From Iamia sp038233335 (GTDB lineage: Bacteria > Actinomycetota > Acidimicrobiia > Acidimicrobiales > Iamiaceae), in contig JBBSME010000105.1 of NCBI GenBank assembly GCA_038233335.1, positions 1 through 11,276 on the forward strand: DNA of 11,276 nt, given 5' to 3'. A program made the position numbers and the translations under genes. Below the pieces are notes generated by a model. That model was not told the origin of the DNA and made no database searches. It saw only the letters and a program-made list of their open reading frames with translations. This document shows positions 1-8,040 of the stretch, piece after piece. The stretch's first letter is position 1; each line of letters starts with the position of its first letter.

Positions 1-39
1 TGGAGGATCTAGTCCAGAGCAGGCCGGGCGCGGATCACT

Positions 40-60
40 CCCCGCGGGCCCGGGGCGGGG
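40..60 (-). terminator. possible hairpin after poxB
   Basis: Directly after the poxB stop codon there is a perfect 6-bp inverted repeat (CCCCGC at 40-45 and GCGGGG at 55-60) around a GC-rich 9-base loop. No run of T follows it on the minus strand, so it is not a classical Rho-independent terminator. It could help end transcription or protect the 3' end. In DNA this GC-rich such stems also arise by chance. Confidence 0.3.
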
Positions 61-1800
61 TCAGAGGACCTGGCCCAGGTCGCGGATGTTGGACTTGGCC
101 TGCTCCCACACCTCGGCCCGGTCGTCGCTGAACATCAGCTTGCTGGTGGTCAGGGCGAAGCCCTTGACCTGCTCCAGGGTCGTGCTGGGCGGCATCGACA
201 GGGCCCGGGGATCGGTCACGAAGTCGATGAGGGCCGGCCCCTGGTGGTCGAGGGCTCGCTGGATGGCGCCGCGGACGTCGCCTCCCTGCTCGACCCGCTC
301 GCCGTGCACGCCGGCGGCCTGGGCCAGGGCCCCGAAGTCGGGGTTCTTCACGTCGGTCCCCCACGGCTTGTAGCCGACGACCATCATCTCGGCCCGCACC
401 ATGCCGAGGGTCGAGTTGTTGAAGACCATCAGCTTCACGGGGATGTCGAGCCCGGCCGCGGTGAGCAGCTCGCCCATCAGCATGGTGAAGCCACCGTCAC
501 CGCAGAGGGCGATGACCTGGCGGTCGGGCGATCCGATCTTGGCCCCGATGGCCTGGGGCATGGCGTTGGCCATGGAGCCGTGCCGGTAGGAGGCCAGGAT
601 GCGCTGTCCCTTGCGCATGTGGAGGTAGCGCGCCCCCCACACGTTGCACATGCCGGTGTCCACGGTGAACACGGCGTCGTCGGCGGCCATCTCGCTGATC
701 GTCGAGGCCACCATCTCGGGACGGAGCCCCTCGCCGCTGCCCTCGTGGGTCACGTAGGTCTGGAGGTGCTTGACCTCCTTCTCGTGGTGCTTCACCACGG
801 TGTCGTGGAACGACGAGTCGGTGCGCTCGGTCAGCCGGGGGATGAGGGCCCGCAAGGTCTCGCCGGTGTCGCCCAGCAGCCCGAGGTCGACCGCGGCCCG
901 CCGGCCCAGCCGACGCGGCGAGTTGTCCACCTGGATGATGCTGGGCTCGGTGGGCAGGAACGGGCGGTACGGGAAGTCGGTGCCCAGCAGGAGGAGGCAG
1001 TCGCACGCACCCAGGGCGCCGGCGGCCCCGCCCCAGCCGAGGAGGCCGGTCATCCCCACCGCGGAGGGGTTGTCGGCCTCCAGCACGTCCTTGCCCCGGT
1101 AGGCGTAGGCCACCGGCGCCTTGAGCCGGCTGGCCAGCTCGATCACCTCGTCGCGGGCGTCGCGGGTGCCCTCCCCCCCGAAGACGACGATGCGCTCGGC
1201 CTTGTTGATCAGCTCGGCCGCCTCGTCGAGGGAGTCGGCCGACGGGCAGAGCGTCGGCGTGTGGGTGTGCACCGGCGCCCGCTCGCCGTTCGGGACCTCC
1301 ATCGCCGCGATGTCCCCGGGGAGGACCACCATGGCGACCCCGCGGTCGAGGACCGCGGCCTGGATGGCCAGCTCCGACAGTCGCGGCAGCTGGGCCGGGG
1401 TCGTGATCATCTCCACGAAGTGGCAGGCCTTGCGGAACATGCCCATCGGGTCGGTCTCCTGGAAGTACCCGGTGCCGATCTCGGTGCTGGGGATGTGGGT
1501 GGCGATGGCGAACACCGGGGCCCCGTTGCGCTGGCAGTCGTAGAGCCCGTTCAGCAGGTGGACGCTGCCGGGCCCGGATGAGCCCAGCACAGCGGTCAGG
1601 CGCCCAGAGATCTGCGCATCTGCGCCAGCCGCGAACGCGCCGGCCTCCTCGTTGCGCACGTGGACGAACTGGATGCCGGCCTCGTGGCGACGCAGGGCAT
1701 CGACGATGGGGTTGGCCGAGTCGCCCACGATCCCGTAGATCGACCGGATCCCGGCCTCGACCATCTGGTCGACGAGGACTTCGGCAACGGTCTGGCTCAT
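61..1800 (-). CDS. poxB: pyruvate dehydrogenase (quinone), PoxB type
   Basis: This 579-residue thiamine-diphosphate (ThDP) enzyme should decarboxylate pyruvate to acetate and CO2, passing electrons through FAD to the membrane quinone pool. Similarity to E. coli PoxB (572 residues) runs over the full length. The N-terminal Pyr domain has the RNEEAG motif with the ThDP-activating Glu51. GYFQET lies near 111-116, an FAD-binding central domain covers about 190-330, and the C-terminal PP domain has HGSMANAMPQA (407-417) and the ThDP/Mg motif GDGGF...NN (434-462). The last 30 residues match the position of the lipid-binding tail of E. coli PoxB. An AAGGAAG ribosome-binding site lies 5 bases before the ATG. 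It is the last gene of the left block, 75 bp behind the glutamate-synthase-like gene, so it may be co-transcribed or have its own promoter. Acetolactate synthase is a less likely alternative, as the PoxB-specific motifs are continuous. Confidence 0.93.
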   Translation of the reverse strand: MSQTVAEVLVDQMVEAGIRSIYGIVGDSANPIVDALRRHEAGIQFVHVRNEEAGAFAAGADAQISGRLTAVLGSSGPGSVHLLNGLYDCQRNGAPVFAIATHIPSTEIGTGYFQETDPMGMFRKACHFVEMITTPAQLPRLSELAIQAAVLDRGVAMVVLPGDIAAMEVPNGERAPVHTHTPTLCPSADSLDEAAELINKAERIVVFGGEGTRDARDEVIELASRLKAPVAYAYRGKDVLEADNPSAVGMTGLLGWGGAAGALGACDCLLLLGTDFPYRPFLPTEPSIIQVDNSPRRLGRRAAVDLGLLGDTGETLRALIPRLTERTDSSFHDTVVKHHEKEVKHLQTYVTHEGSGEGLRPEMVASTISEMAADDAVFTVDTGMCNVWGARYLHMRKGQRILASYRHGSMANAMPQAIGAKIGSPDRQVIALCGDGGFTMLMGELLTAAGLDIPVKLMVFNNSTLGMVRAEMMVVGYKPWGTDVKNPDFGALAQAAGVHGERVEQGGDVRGAIQRALDHQGPALIDFVTDPRALSMPPSTTLEQVKGFALTTSKLMFSDDRAEVWEQAKSNIRDLGQVL

Positions 1801-1875
1801 GTCGTCTTCCTTGCTGTGGTGTCGGAGGCGACCTAGGACGCCGCCGATGGATCGGTGGGCGTCGGCGTCACGGGT

Positions 1876-3498
1876 TCAGGGCCGGACGCCGACGGTGGGG
1901 CGGAAGTCGTCCACCGAGGCCGCGTCCCAGATGGCCTGGAACCGAGGGGCGGCGGTGCCCTCGATGAGGGCGTTGGGCGCGAACGGCTCGTAGATCTCGG
2001 AGAAGGACTTGACCTCGGTGGGGCTGACCCGCTTCAGGACGTGGTCGGGCCGGAGCTGCTCGGTGTGGTCGAGGCCCATGGCCGCCACCAGCTCGGCCAG
2101 CGAGCGCACGGTGTTCTTGTGGAACAGGTGCACGCGGTCCGCCTTGTCCGGCACGACCAAGGCCTTCTGCAACCGCGGGTCCTGGGTGGTCGCCCCGACC
2201 GGACAGCGGTTGGTGTGGCACCGCTGGGACTGGATGCAGCCCACCGCGAACATGAAGCCGCGGGCCGAGTTGCACCAGTCGGCGCCGAGGGCCATGGCCC
2301 GAGCCATGGCCGACGCCGAGACCAGCTTGCCGCTCGCTCCCAGCTTGAGCCGGTCGCGCAGGCCGGCGCCGACGAGGGTGTTCTGCACCAGCATCAGGCC
2401 TTCGATCAGCGGCGCGCCGAGGGAGTCGGAGAACTCGAGAGGCGCCGCTCCGGTGCCGCCCTCGCCCCCGTCGTCCACGATGAAGTCCGGCACCGTGCCC
2501 GTCTCCACCATGGCCTTGACGATGGACGCGAACTCGATGGGGTAGCCGATGCAGATCTTGAACCCGACCGGCTTGCCGCCGGACAGCTCTCGCAGCTGCG
2601 CGATGAAGGCCATCATCTCCCGGGGGGTGGAGAACGCCTTGTGATAGGTCGGCGAGAGCACATCTTGGCCCTGGGGCACGATGCGGGCCTCGGCGATCTC
2701 CTCGGTGACCTTGGCGCCGGGGAGGATGCCACCGTGACCGGGCTTGGCCCCCTGGGAGACCTTGATCTCGATCATCTTGACCTGGTCGTCGGCCGCGTTC
2801 TTGGTGAACAGGTCGGGGTCGAAGTTCCCGTCCGGGGTCCGGCACCCGAAGTAGCCGGTGCCGATCTGCCAGATGAGGTCGCCGCCGTTCTCCCGGTGGT
2901 AGCGGGAGATGCTCCCCTCGCCGGTGTCGTGGGCAAAGCCGCCCTTCTTGGCGCCCAGGTTCATGGCCCGCACGGCCTGGCGGCCGAGCGCGCCGAAGCT
3001 CATGGCCGAGATGTTGAGCACCGACGACGAGCACGGCTGCTGGCATCTGGGCCCACCCACGGTGATCCGCATGGTCGCCTCGGGGTCCTCGTGGCGGGGC
3101 CGGGGCGCGACTGAGTGGGTCATCCAGGTGTAGCCGGCCGAGTACACGTCGAGCTCGGTGCCGAAGGGCTTCTCGTCGGGCACTCCCTTGGCCCGCTCGT
3201 ACATCAGGCTGCGGGTGTCTCGGTCGAAGGGGCGGCCGTCGGTGTCGTTCTCGACGAGGTACTGGTGGACCTCGGGCCCCATGTCCTCCATCAAGAACCG
3301 GAGGTGGCCGACGATCGGGTAGTTGCGCAGGATGCTGTGGCGCTTCTGCACCAGGTCCCAGAAGCCCAGCAGGACGAGGGGGACGGCGATCAGCTCCACC
3401 CACCAGAAGATGGGGTGGACAAGGGCACCGAGGGGGATCAGCACCACCGCCAGCACGACCATGCCCCACAGCACCTTGGTGCGGGCGTTCTCGATCAT
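1876..3498 (-). CDS. membrane-anchored FMN-binding glutamate synthase family protein
   Basis: A 540-residue protein with two hydrophobic segments at the N terminus (about 9-28 and 31-48) followed by a glutamate synthase FMN domain (about 100-500). Visible features are the ISAMSFGA segment (163-170), the K-x-S-Q-G-A-K-P-G-H-G motif (246-256), the glycine-rich DDGGEGGTGAAP stretch (342-353), and cysteines 421, 427 and 432 in the C-x5-C-x4-C spacing of the [3Fe-4S] site of GltB. The N-terminal glutaminase domain of true GltB is absent, so it cannot release ammonia from glutamine by itself. Its acceptor and substrate are unknown; related stand-alone proteins are annotated only as FMN-binding glutamate synthase family. 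The ATG overlaps the stop of the upstream NADH dehydrogenase gene as ATGA, and AAGGGA lies 7 bases before it, which fixes the start and suggests translational coupling. The family call is firm; the reaction is not. Confidence 0.88.
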   Translation of the reverse strand: MIENARTKVLWGMVVLAVVLIPLGALVHPIFWWVELIAVPLVLLGFWDLVQKRHSILRNYPIVGHLRFLMEDMGPEVHQYLVENDTDGRPFDRDTRSLMYERAKGVPDEKPFGTELDVYSAGYTWMTHSVAPRPRHEDPEATMRITVGGPRCQQPCSSSVLNISAMSFGALGRQAVRAMNLGAKKGGFAHDTGEGSISRYHRENGGDLIWQIGTGYFGCRTPDGNFDPDLFTKNAADDQVKMIEIKVSQGAKPGHGGILPGAKVTEEIAEARIVPQGQDVLSPTYHKAFSTPREMMAFIAQLRELSGGKPVGFKICIGYPIEFASIVKAMVETGTVPDFIVDDGGEGGTGAAPLEFSDSLGAPLIEGLMLVQNTLVGAGLRDRLKLGASGKLVSASAMARAMALGADWCNSARGFMFAVGCIQSQRCHTNRCPVGATTQDPRLQKALVVPDKADRVHLFHKNTVRSLAELVAAMGLDHTEQLRPDHVLKRVSPTEVKSFSEIYEPFAPNALIEGTAAPRFQAIWDAASVDDFRPTVGVRP

Positions 3499-4823
3499 GG
3501 GTGGTGTCCCTTCGTCTGGTCGGCGCCGGGCGCGCCCTCGTCGTCGTGGTCGCCCCAGTCGATGCGGGGGGTGTTCGGCGAGTCGATGATCGCCGGGCTG
3601 CGACTTTGGCTGAACGAGTCCCAGGCCCAGGACATGAACGCGTCGAGGCGGGCCCGGATGCTGCTCAGCAGCCAGGCGTGGACGCCGAGCCACGCGCTGT
3701 AGGCCACCGGGCCGTGCAGCTCGTGGTGGTGGGCCCCGAGCTCGGCCACGGCCGCACCCTTGCCGATCATGGCCATGATGCCCTTGTCGTGGTAGCGGAA
3801 CGGCGGAGCCGACCGCCCGTCGCGCGACGCCAGGATGCTCTGCCCGGCCGCCTTCCCGGCCTGGAGGGCCACCGAGCCCAGCTGCGGGTAGGTGGCCCCA
3901 TCGGGGGCGACGGCGGCGGCCACATCGCCGATGGCGTACACGCCGGGGAACCCTTCGACCGCGAGGTCGTGACCGATCGTGATCCGCCCGCCCCGACCGC
4001 GGGGCATGTCCTCGGTGCCGGCCAGCGCCCGGGCCTTGAGCCCGCCGGCCCAGACCACGCACCGGGTGGGGAGCTCCGTGCCGTCACCAAGCACCACCCG
4101 GTCGGCCGCCACCTCCTCCACCGACGCACCCAGCTCCAGCTGCACGCCCTTGTGGGTCAGGACCTTGGCCGCATACGCGTGGGCCTTGTCCGAGAAGGGG
4201 CGCAGGACGGTGTCGCCGTGGTCGATGAGCACGATCTTGGTGCGGCCCACGTCGAGGTCGTGGTAGCGCTCGGGCATCACGTCGTGGACCAGGTCGGCCA
4301 GCGCGCCGGCGGTCTCGACGCCGGTCGGACCGGCGCCCACCACGACGAAGGTCAGGGCGCCCCGGTCGACCCGCGACGGGTCGAGGTCGGCGTCCTCGAA
4401 CAGCTGGAGGACCCGATCCCGCAGCCGCTCGGCGTCGGCTGCGGTGTAGAGCGGGAGGGCGTGCTCCTCCGCTCCGGTCACGCCGAAGAAGTCGGCGCGG
4501 GCGCCGACGGCCAGGACCAGGTGGTCGCCGGAGAAGGTCTCGCCGGTGGCCGTCTCCACGGTGTGGGTGGCGGGGTCGACCGAGACCACCTCGCCCTCCT
4601 TGACCAGGACCGACGGGTCCTTGCGGAACAGGCCGCGGAGCGGGGCCATGATGTCGCTGGGGGCCAGCTGGGCGGTGGCCACCTGGTACAGCAGGGGCTG
4701 GAACTGGTGGTAGGTGTGCTGGTCGACGAGGGTGACCGACACGCCCTCGCGGGCCAGCTCCTGGGCGCAGGCCACGCCGGCGAACCCGCCGCCGACGATG
4801 ACCACCTGGCTAGTCGAAGACAT
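3495..4823 (-). CDS. ndh: type II NADH dehydrogenase (NDH-2)
   Basis: A 442-residue FAD-dependent pyridine-nucleotide oxidoreductase, expected to pass electrons from NADH to quinone at the inner membrane face without pumping protons. The N-terminal FAD fold shows VVIVGGGFAG (7-16). The second nucleotide fold shows VVGAGPTGVE (161-170) for NADH, the VWAGG segment lies at 257-261, and the FAD-binding AIGD is at 297-300. The YPQLGSVALQAGKAAGQ segment (312-328) matches the region lining the quinone site in NDH-2. A hydrophobic/amphipathic stretch at about 374-404 is the likely membrane-binding part. It is followed by a polar, Asp/His-rich tail of about 37 residues. The start overlaps the end of the HPPD-like gene by 14 bp, and its stop overlaps the next start by 4 bp. 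A ferredoxin/thioredoxin-type reductase is a weaker alternative. The call rests on overall NDH-2 similarity. Confidence 0.9.
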   Translation of the reverse strand: MSSTSQVVIVGGGFAGVACAQELAREGVSVTLVDQHTYHQFQPLLYQVATAQLAPSDIMAPLRGLFRKDPSVLVKEGEVVSVDPATHTVETATGETFSGDHLVLAVGARADFFGVTGAEEHALPLYTAADAERLRDRVLQLFEDADLDPSRVDRGALTFVVVGAGPTGVETAGALADLVHDVMPERYHDLDVGRTKIVLIDHGDTVLRPFSDKAHAYAAKVLTHKGVQLELGASVEEVAADRVVLGDGTELPTRCVVWAGGLKARALAGTEDMPRGRGGRITIGHDLAVEGFPGVYAIGDVAAAVAPDGATYPQLGSVALQAGKAAGQSILASRDGRSAPPFRYHDKGIMAMIGKGAAVAELGAHHHELHGPVAYSAWLGVHAWLLSSIRARLDAFMSWAWDSFSQSRSPAIIDSPNTPRIDWGDHDDEGAPGADQTKGHHP

Positions 4824-6051
4824 GGCCGTGCTCGTAGCGCTCTGCTTCGCCGGCGGCGGCGGTCAGCGCGGCCACGTTGTCGCGGGTGAAGAAGCCCTCG
4901 TAGTCGTGGCAGCGCTCGATGTACTCGGTGATGAGGATCGAGTAGGGGGAGGCCTTGGAGAAGATCTGCTTGAGGTTGGGCTTGTCCTTGCACTCCCCGA
5001 CGACCTTGGCCAGGAAGGGGGTGCCCATCTCGGTCAGGTTGCGCACCACGTAGTCGACGTTCTTCTCGTCGGCCACGTGACCGTCGGTGACGGCGAAGGC
5101 CATGTGGTGCATCCGACGTCCGAAGTTGCGGACGAAGTCCTCGGTGGGCATGGGCAGGGCCTCGAACGAGTTCACGAACGAGGGCGTGTTGTTGGCGGTG
5201 AAGACCCGGGCTGGGGACATCTTGTCGTCGGGCACGTCGGGGTGGCGGGTGACGTTGGTCGACGAGTTCATCTCGGTGATGTTGTAGGCGCCCCAGAAGT
5301 AGTACGGGACCATGGTCAGGTACTCGAGGATGGCGTCCTCCCGCTCGCCGGCGAGGATGCGGGTGGCCATGTGGTCCAGGCCCAGCACCAGCCCGGCGAT
5401 GCCGTGCTCCTCCTGGAGGGCGGCGGCGTCGTCGATCTTCCCCTGCTCCTCCGACGACAGGGTGAAGCGCTCACCCAGGCCCAGGGCGTCGAGGTCGTCG
5501 AGGTCCACGTCGACGTAGCCGACGCGGTTGTAGGTGAAGTCCGAGAGGAAGCTGAAGGTGAGGTGGTCCCGGGCGTAGAAGTCGTTCTCCTGGTCGCCCG
5601 GGTACACGAAACGGATGTTCTGGGGCTCCAGCGCCTCGCGCACCGCGCCGACCGAGTCGGCCCGGTAGATCTCGCCGATGTAGCGGGCGTTGGGCTTGGC
5701 CCGCGCCAGCGGGTACATCTCGTTCCAGCGCGTGACCTCGTCCTCGTAGCCCGGGCTGAGCGGCTCGAGGACGATGAGGCGGGGGAACTCGGGCTGGGAC
5801 TGGAGCAGGAACACCCGGTGGGTCTCGGTGAGCCGGAAGTCGATGGCCCGGTAGGGCCCCATGGCGGCCAGCTCGGCCAGGTAGGCCACCGCGTCGCCGT
5901 GCTCGACCTGGACCACCACGCCGGCCATCCGACCGACCACCTGGTCGAGGCCTGAGGCCATTCGGCGCTCGAACACCTTGGGCAGGTACTCGATGAAGAA
6001 GTCTGAGTTCTTCTTGTCGCCCTTCGGCTCGTAGGTGGACGGGTCGATCAT
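4810..6051 (-). CDS. 4-hydroxyphenylpyruvate dioxygenase-like VOC-fold protein
   Basis: A 413-residue protein with the two-domain vicinal-oxygen-chelate arrangement of 4-hydroxyphenylpyruvate dioxygenase (HPPD), which makes homogentisate in tyrosine breakdown using non-haem Fe(II). The three expected metal ligands are visible: His227 in GLDHMA, His316 in MHHMAF (His315 is adjacent) and Glu376 in ITEYIER. The segment from KQIFSK (361-366) to the C-terminal EGFFTRDNVAAL also follows the HPPD pattern. The substrate-side INEP segment of classical HPPD is not recognisable; the corresponding region reads FVNSFEALP (292-300). The protein is longer than usual (350-390), and no homogentisate dioxygenase or other tyrosine-pathway gene is adjacent. 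A related 2-oxo-acid dioxygenase with another substrate is therefore possible. CGGAG lies 8 bases before the ATG. The 98-bp gap to the malic enzyme gene may hold a promoter, but none is convincing. Confidence 0.78.
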   Translation of the reverse strand: MIDPSTYEPKGDKKNSDFFIEYLPKVFERRMASGLDQVVGRMAGVVVQVEHGDAVAYLAELAAMGPYRAIDFRLTETHRVFLLQSQPEFPRLIVLEPLSPGYEDEVTRWNEMYPLARAKPNARYIGEIYRADSVGAVREALEPQNIRFVYPGDQENDFYARDHLTFSFLSDFTYNRVGYVDVDLDDLDALGLGERFTLSSEEQGKIDDAAALQEEHGIAGLVLGLDHMATRILAGEREDAILEYLTMVPYYFWGAYNITEMNSSTNVTRHPDVPDDKMSPARVFTANNTPSFVNSFEALPMPTEDFVRNFGRRMHHMAFAVTDGHVADEKNVDYVVRNLTEMGTPFLAKVVGECKDKPNLKQIFSKASPYSILITEYIERCHDYEGFFTRDNVAALTAAAGEAERYEHGHVFD

Positions 6052-6150
6052 GTCGTGGGCTCCGGGTAAAGGGTGGGGCGGGTTGGTTCGGGTCAGCTCG
6101 GGTGGGGTGCGCGGGCCCTGCAGATCACATCGGCCGCGACCTGCCGGACA

Positions 6151-7836
6151 TCAGTCGGCGGCGACGTAGGGGCGGTACTCGGCCTGCCACATGGTGGCGT
6201 CGATCGCCGCCGAGAGCTCGTCGGCCGAGGTAGACGGGGCCAGGCCCTCCTCCTGCGCCTGGGCGGCCACCGCTTCCGCGATGGACCGGCTCACCGGCCG
6301 CACGTCGCTCAGCGGGGGCAGGAGGCTGTCGCCCGGGTTGCGGGCATCGACGGAGTCGGCCAGGGCCCGAGCCGCGGCCGTGAACATGGCGTCGGAGACC
6401 CGGCGGGCCCCCGAGGCCAGGATGCCGAGGCCGACGCCGGGGAAGACGTAGGAGTTGTTGCTCTGGGCGATGGTGTGGGTCACGCCCCCCACGGTCACCG
6501 GCGGGAAGGGGCTCCCGGTGGCCACCAGGGCCCGCCCGTCGGTCCAGGTGAGGACGTCCTCGGCGGTGGCCTCCGCTCGGGAGGTCGGGTTCGAGAGGGG
6601 CAGGATCACCGGCGCATCGATGCCGGCGGCCATGGCCCGCACCACCTCCTCGGTGAAGATCCCGGGCACGCCGGTCACGCCGATCATGATCGAGGGCTTG
6701 GCGTTGCGGATCACGTCGAGCAGGTCCGTGGTGTCCGCGCTGGTGCGATCCCAGTCGGCCACCGCCGCCTTGCTCTGGGCGAGGGGCTGTTGGAAGGGCC
6801 GGAGGTCGTCCATGTCGTCGGTGAGGAGACCCACCCGGTCGACCAGGTAGAAGCGGGACCGGGCATCGGCCTCGGCCAGACCTTCCTCCACCATCGCTCC
6901 CACCAGGGCCTCGGCAATCCCGGATCCGGCCGACCCCGCCCCGACGATGGCGACGCGCTGGTCAGTGAGGTCGCGCCCGGAGGAGCGCATGGCCGACAGC
7001 GCCGAGGCCAGCACCACGGTGGCCGTGCCCTGGATGTCGTCGTTGAACGTGCACAGCTGGTCGCGGTAGCGGTCGAGCAGCTTGTGGGCGTGGTGCTCGG
7101 CGAAGTCTTCCCACTGGAGCAGGACGTCGGGGAAGACCTCCTTGACGGCTTGGACGAACCGCTCGATGAATGCGTCGTAGTCGTCGCCGGTCACCCGCTC
7201 GTGGCGCCAGCCCAGGTAGGTGGGATCGTTGCGGCGCTCCTCGTTGTTGGTGCCCACGTCGAGGATGATCGGCAGGGCGCCGGCCGGGTCGATGCCGGCG
7301 CAGGCGGAGTAGAGGGCCAGCTTCCCGATGGGTATGCCCAGCCCGTCGGCGCCCTGGTCGCCCAGCCCCAGGATGCGCTCGCCGTCGGTCACCACGATGA
7401 CCTTCACCGAATCGCAGGGCGCGCTGCGCAGCATGTCCTCCAGGCGGTCGACGTCCGGGTAGGAGAGGAACAGCCCTCGCGGGTGCCGGTAGATGCGGCT
7501 GAACTTCTGGCAGGCCTCGCCGACGACCGGGGTGTAGACGATGGGCAGCAGGCCGGTGACGTCATCGAGGAGCACCCGCAGGAACAGCGTCTCGTCCTCG
7601 TCTTGCACCTCCCGCAGCACGACGTGCTTCCCGAGGTCGGTGGGTTCCAGCTCCAGCTGCAGGCGCACCCGGTCGGACCGCTGCTCGATCGTCTCGATGT
7701 GGGTCGGTAGCAGGCCGTGGAGCCCGAAGGCATCGCGCTCGTCCTCGGTGAACGCCGTGCCCTTGTTGAGGATCGGCCTCGTCAGGAGGCGATGGCCGCG
7801 CTCGACCACGGGCAGCGGATCTGGTGACGAGGGCAT
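6151..7836 (-). CDS. maeA: NAD-dependent malic enzyme
   Basis: A 561-residue malic enzyme of the large bacterial/eukaryotic class (E. coli MaeA has 565 residues), catalysing oxidative decarboxylation of malate to pyruvate with NADH. Motifs in order are YTPVVGEAC (101-109), GLGDQG (157-162), the catalytic lysine in GKLALY (Lys172), the metal-binding WEDF (242-245) and FNDDIQGTA (264-272), the nucleotide motif GAGSAGSG (299-306) and NNSYVFPGVGLG (460-471). An acidic residue (Asp333 in LVDR) at the end of the second strand of the nucleotide fold favours NAD over NADP; this is a family-based inference. The ATG at 7836 is preferred over the in-frame GTG six bases upstream, because GGAG sits 5 bases before the ATG but overlaps the GTG. 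It is the first gene of the minus-strand block and is transcribed away from the ATP-grasp gene. Confidence 0.95.
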   Translation of the reverse strand: MPSSPDPLPVVERGHRLLTRPILNKGTAFTEDERDAFGLHGLLPTHIETIEQRSDRVRLQLELEPTDLGKHVVLREVQDEDETLFLRVLLDDVTGLLPIVYTPVVGEACQKFSRIYRHPRGLFLSYPDVDRLEDMLRSAPCDSVKVIVVTDGERILGLGDQGADGLGIPIGKLALYSACAGIDPAGALPIILDVGTNNEERRNDPTYLGWRHERVTGDDYDAFIERFVQAVKEVFPDVLLQWEDFAEHHAHKLLDRYRDQLCTFNDDIQGTATVVLASALSAMRSSGRDLTDQRVAIVGAGSAGSGIAEALVGAMVEEGLAEADARSRFYLVDRVGLLTDDMDDLRPFQQPLAQSKAAVADWDRTSADTTDLLDVIRNAKPSIMIGVTGVPGIFTEEVVRAMAAGIDAPVILPLSNPTSRAEATAEDVLTWTDGRALVATGSPFPPVTVGGVTHTIAQSNNSYVFPGVGLGILASGARRVSDAMFTAAARALADSVDARNPGDSLLPPLSDVRPVSRSIAEAVAAQAQEEGLAPSTSADELSAAIDATMWQAEYRPYVAAD

Positions 7837-7841
7837 GCACA

Positions 7842-7845
7842 CTCC
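7842..7845 (-). promoter_or_regulatory. ribosome-binding site of the malic enzyme gene
   Basis: GGAG on the minus strand ends 5 bases before the ATG at 7836. It overlaps the alternative GTG (7842-7840), which therefore would have no usable spacing. This decides the start in favour of the ATG. Confidence 0.6.
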
Positions 7846-7890
7846 GGCAGGGTTTCGGTCTGACCTGACGGCGAAGGTAGTGCGGTGGCT

Positions 7891-7919
7891 CGGCCCCCGT
7901 GCCGATGGGGTCGGGGCCG
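7891..7919. repeat. inverted repeat with 7-bp arms
   Basis: CGGCCCC at 7891-7897 is the exact reverse complement of GGGGCCG at 7913-7919, with a 15-base spacer. It lies about 55 bp upstream of the malic enzyme start and could be an operator or a leader hairpin. Arms made only of G and C are expected by chance in such DNA, so this is a weak call. Confidence 0.25.
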
Positions 7920-7950
7920 GCCCTCACCGCCATCTGGTAGACCCGCCTCG

Positions 7951-8040
7951 ATGATCGGGACCCTGGGCGCCGCGGCCACGCCGATGCTGGCGGCCATCGA
8001 TCCGGTGCCGTGGGCCCGGGCCCAGATGGCCTTCACCCTG
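7951..8040 (+). pseudogene. possible relic of the 5' end of a cytochrome bd oxidase subunit I gene
   Basis: The plus-strand frame opening at the ATG of 7951 reads for 30 codons as a plausible membrane-protein start and contains PWARAQMAFTL. This resembles the N-terminal ARxQMAxxL segment of cytochrome bd subunit I (CydA), where it precedes the FHI/FHF haem-ligand region. After 8040 the similarity stops abruptly: the reading becomes Arg/Pro-rich, and no other frame restores a FHI-like continuation. No good ribosome-binding site precedes the ATG. I read it as a possible truncated remnant left by a deletion or rearrangement; chance similarity over 11 residues cannot be excluded. Confidence 0.3.

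Noticed and set aside
244..1581. Long plus-strand open frame opposite poxB
   Set aside because: It is rich in Gly, Val, His and Arg, matches no family, and mirrors the GC-biased codon positions of poxB.
3499..4062. Upstream extension of the glutamate-synthase-like gene to a start at 4062
   Set aside because: The extra 188 residues are an out-of-frame reading of NDH-2. The ATG at 3498 has a good ribosome-binding site and begins a natural membrane segment.
1855..4889. Two long plus-strand open frames opposite the glutamate-synthase-like and NDH-2 genes (1855-3114 and 3501-4889)
   Set aside because: Both are antisense to well-supported genes, have no recognisable motif, and look like GC-driven open frames.
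6073..7710. Plus-strand open frame of 545 codons opposite the malic enzyme gene
   Set aside because: The opposite strand carries every malic enzyme motif; this frame has low-complexity GVGH/EDDG-type composition and no domain.
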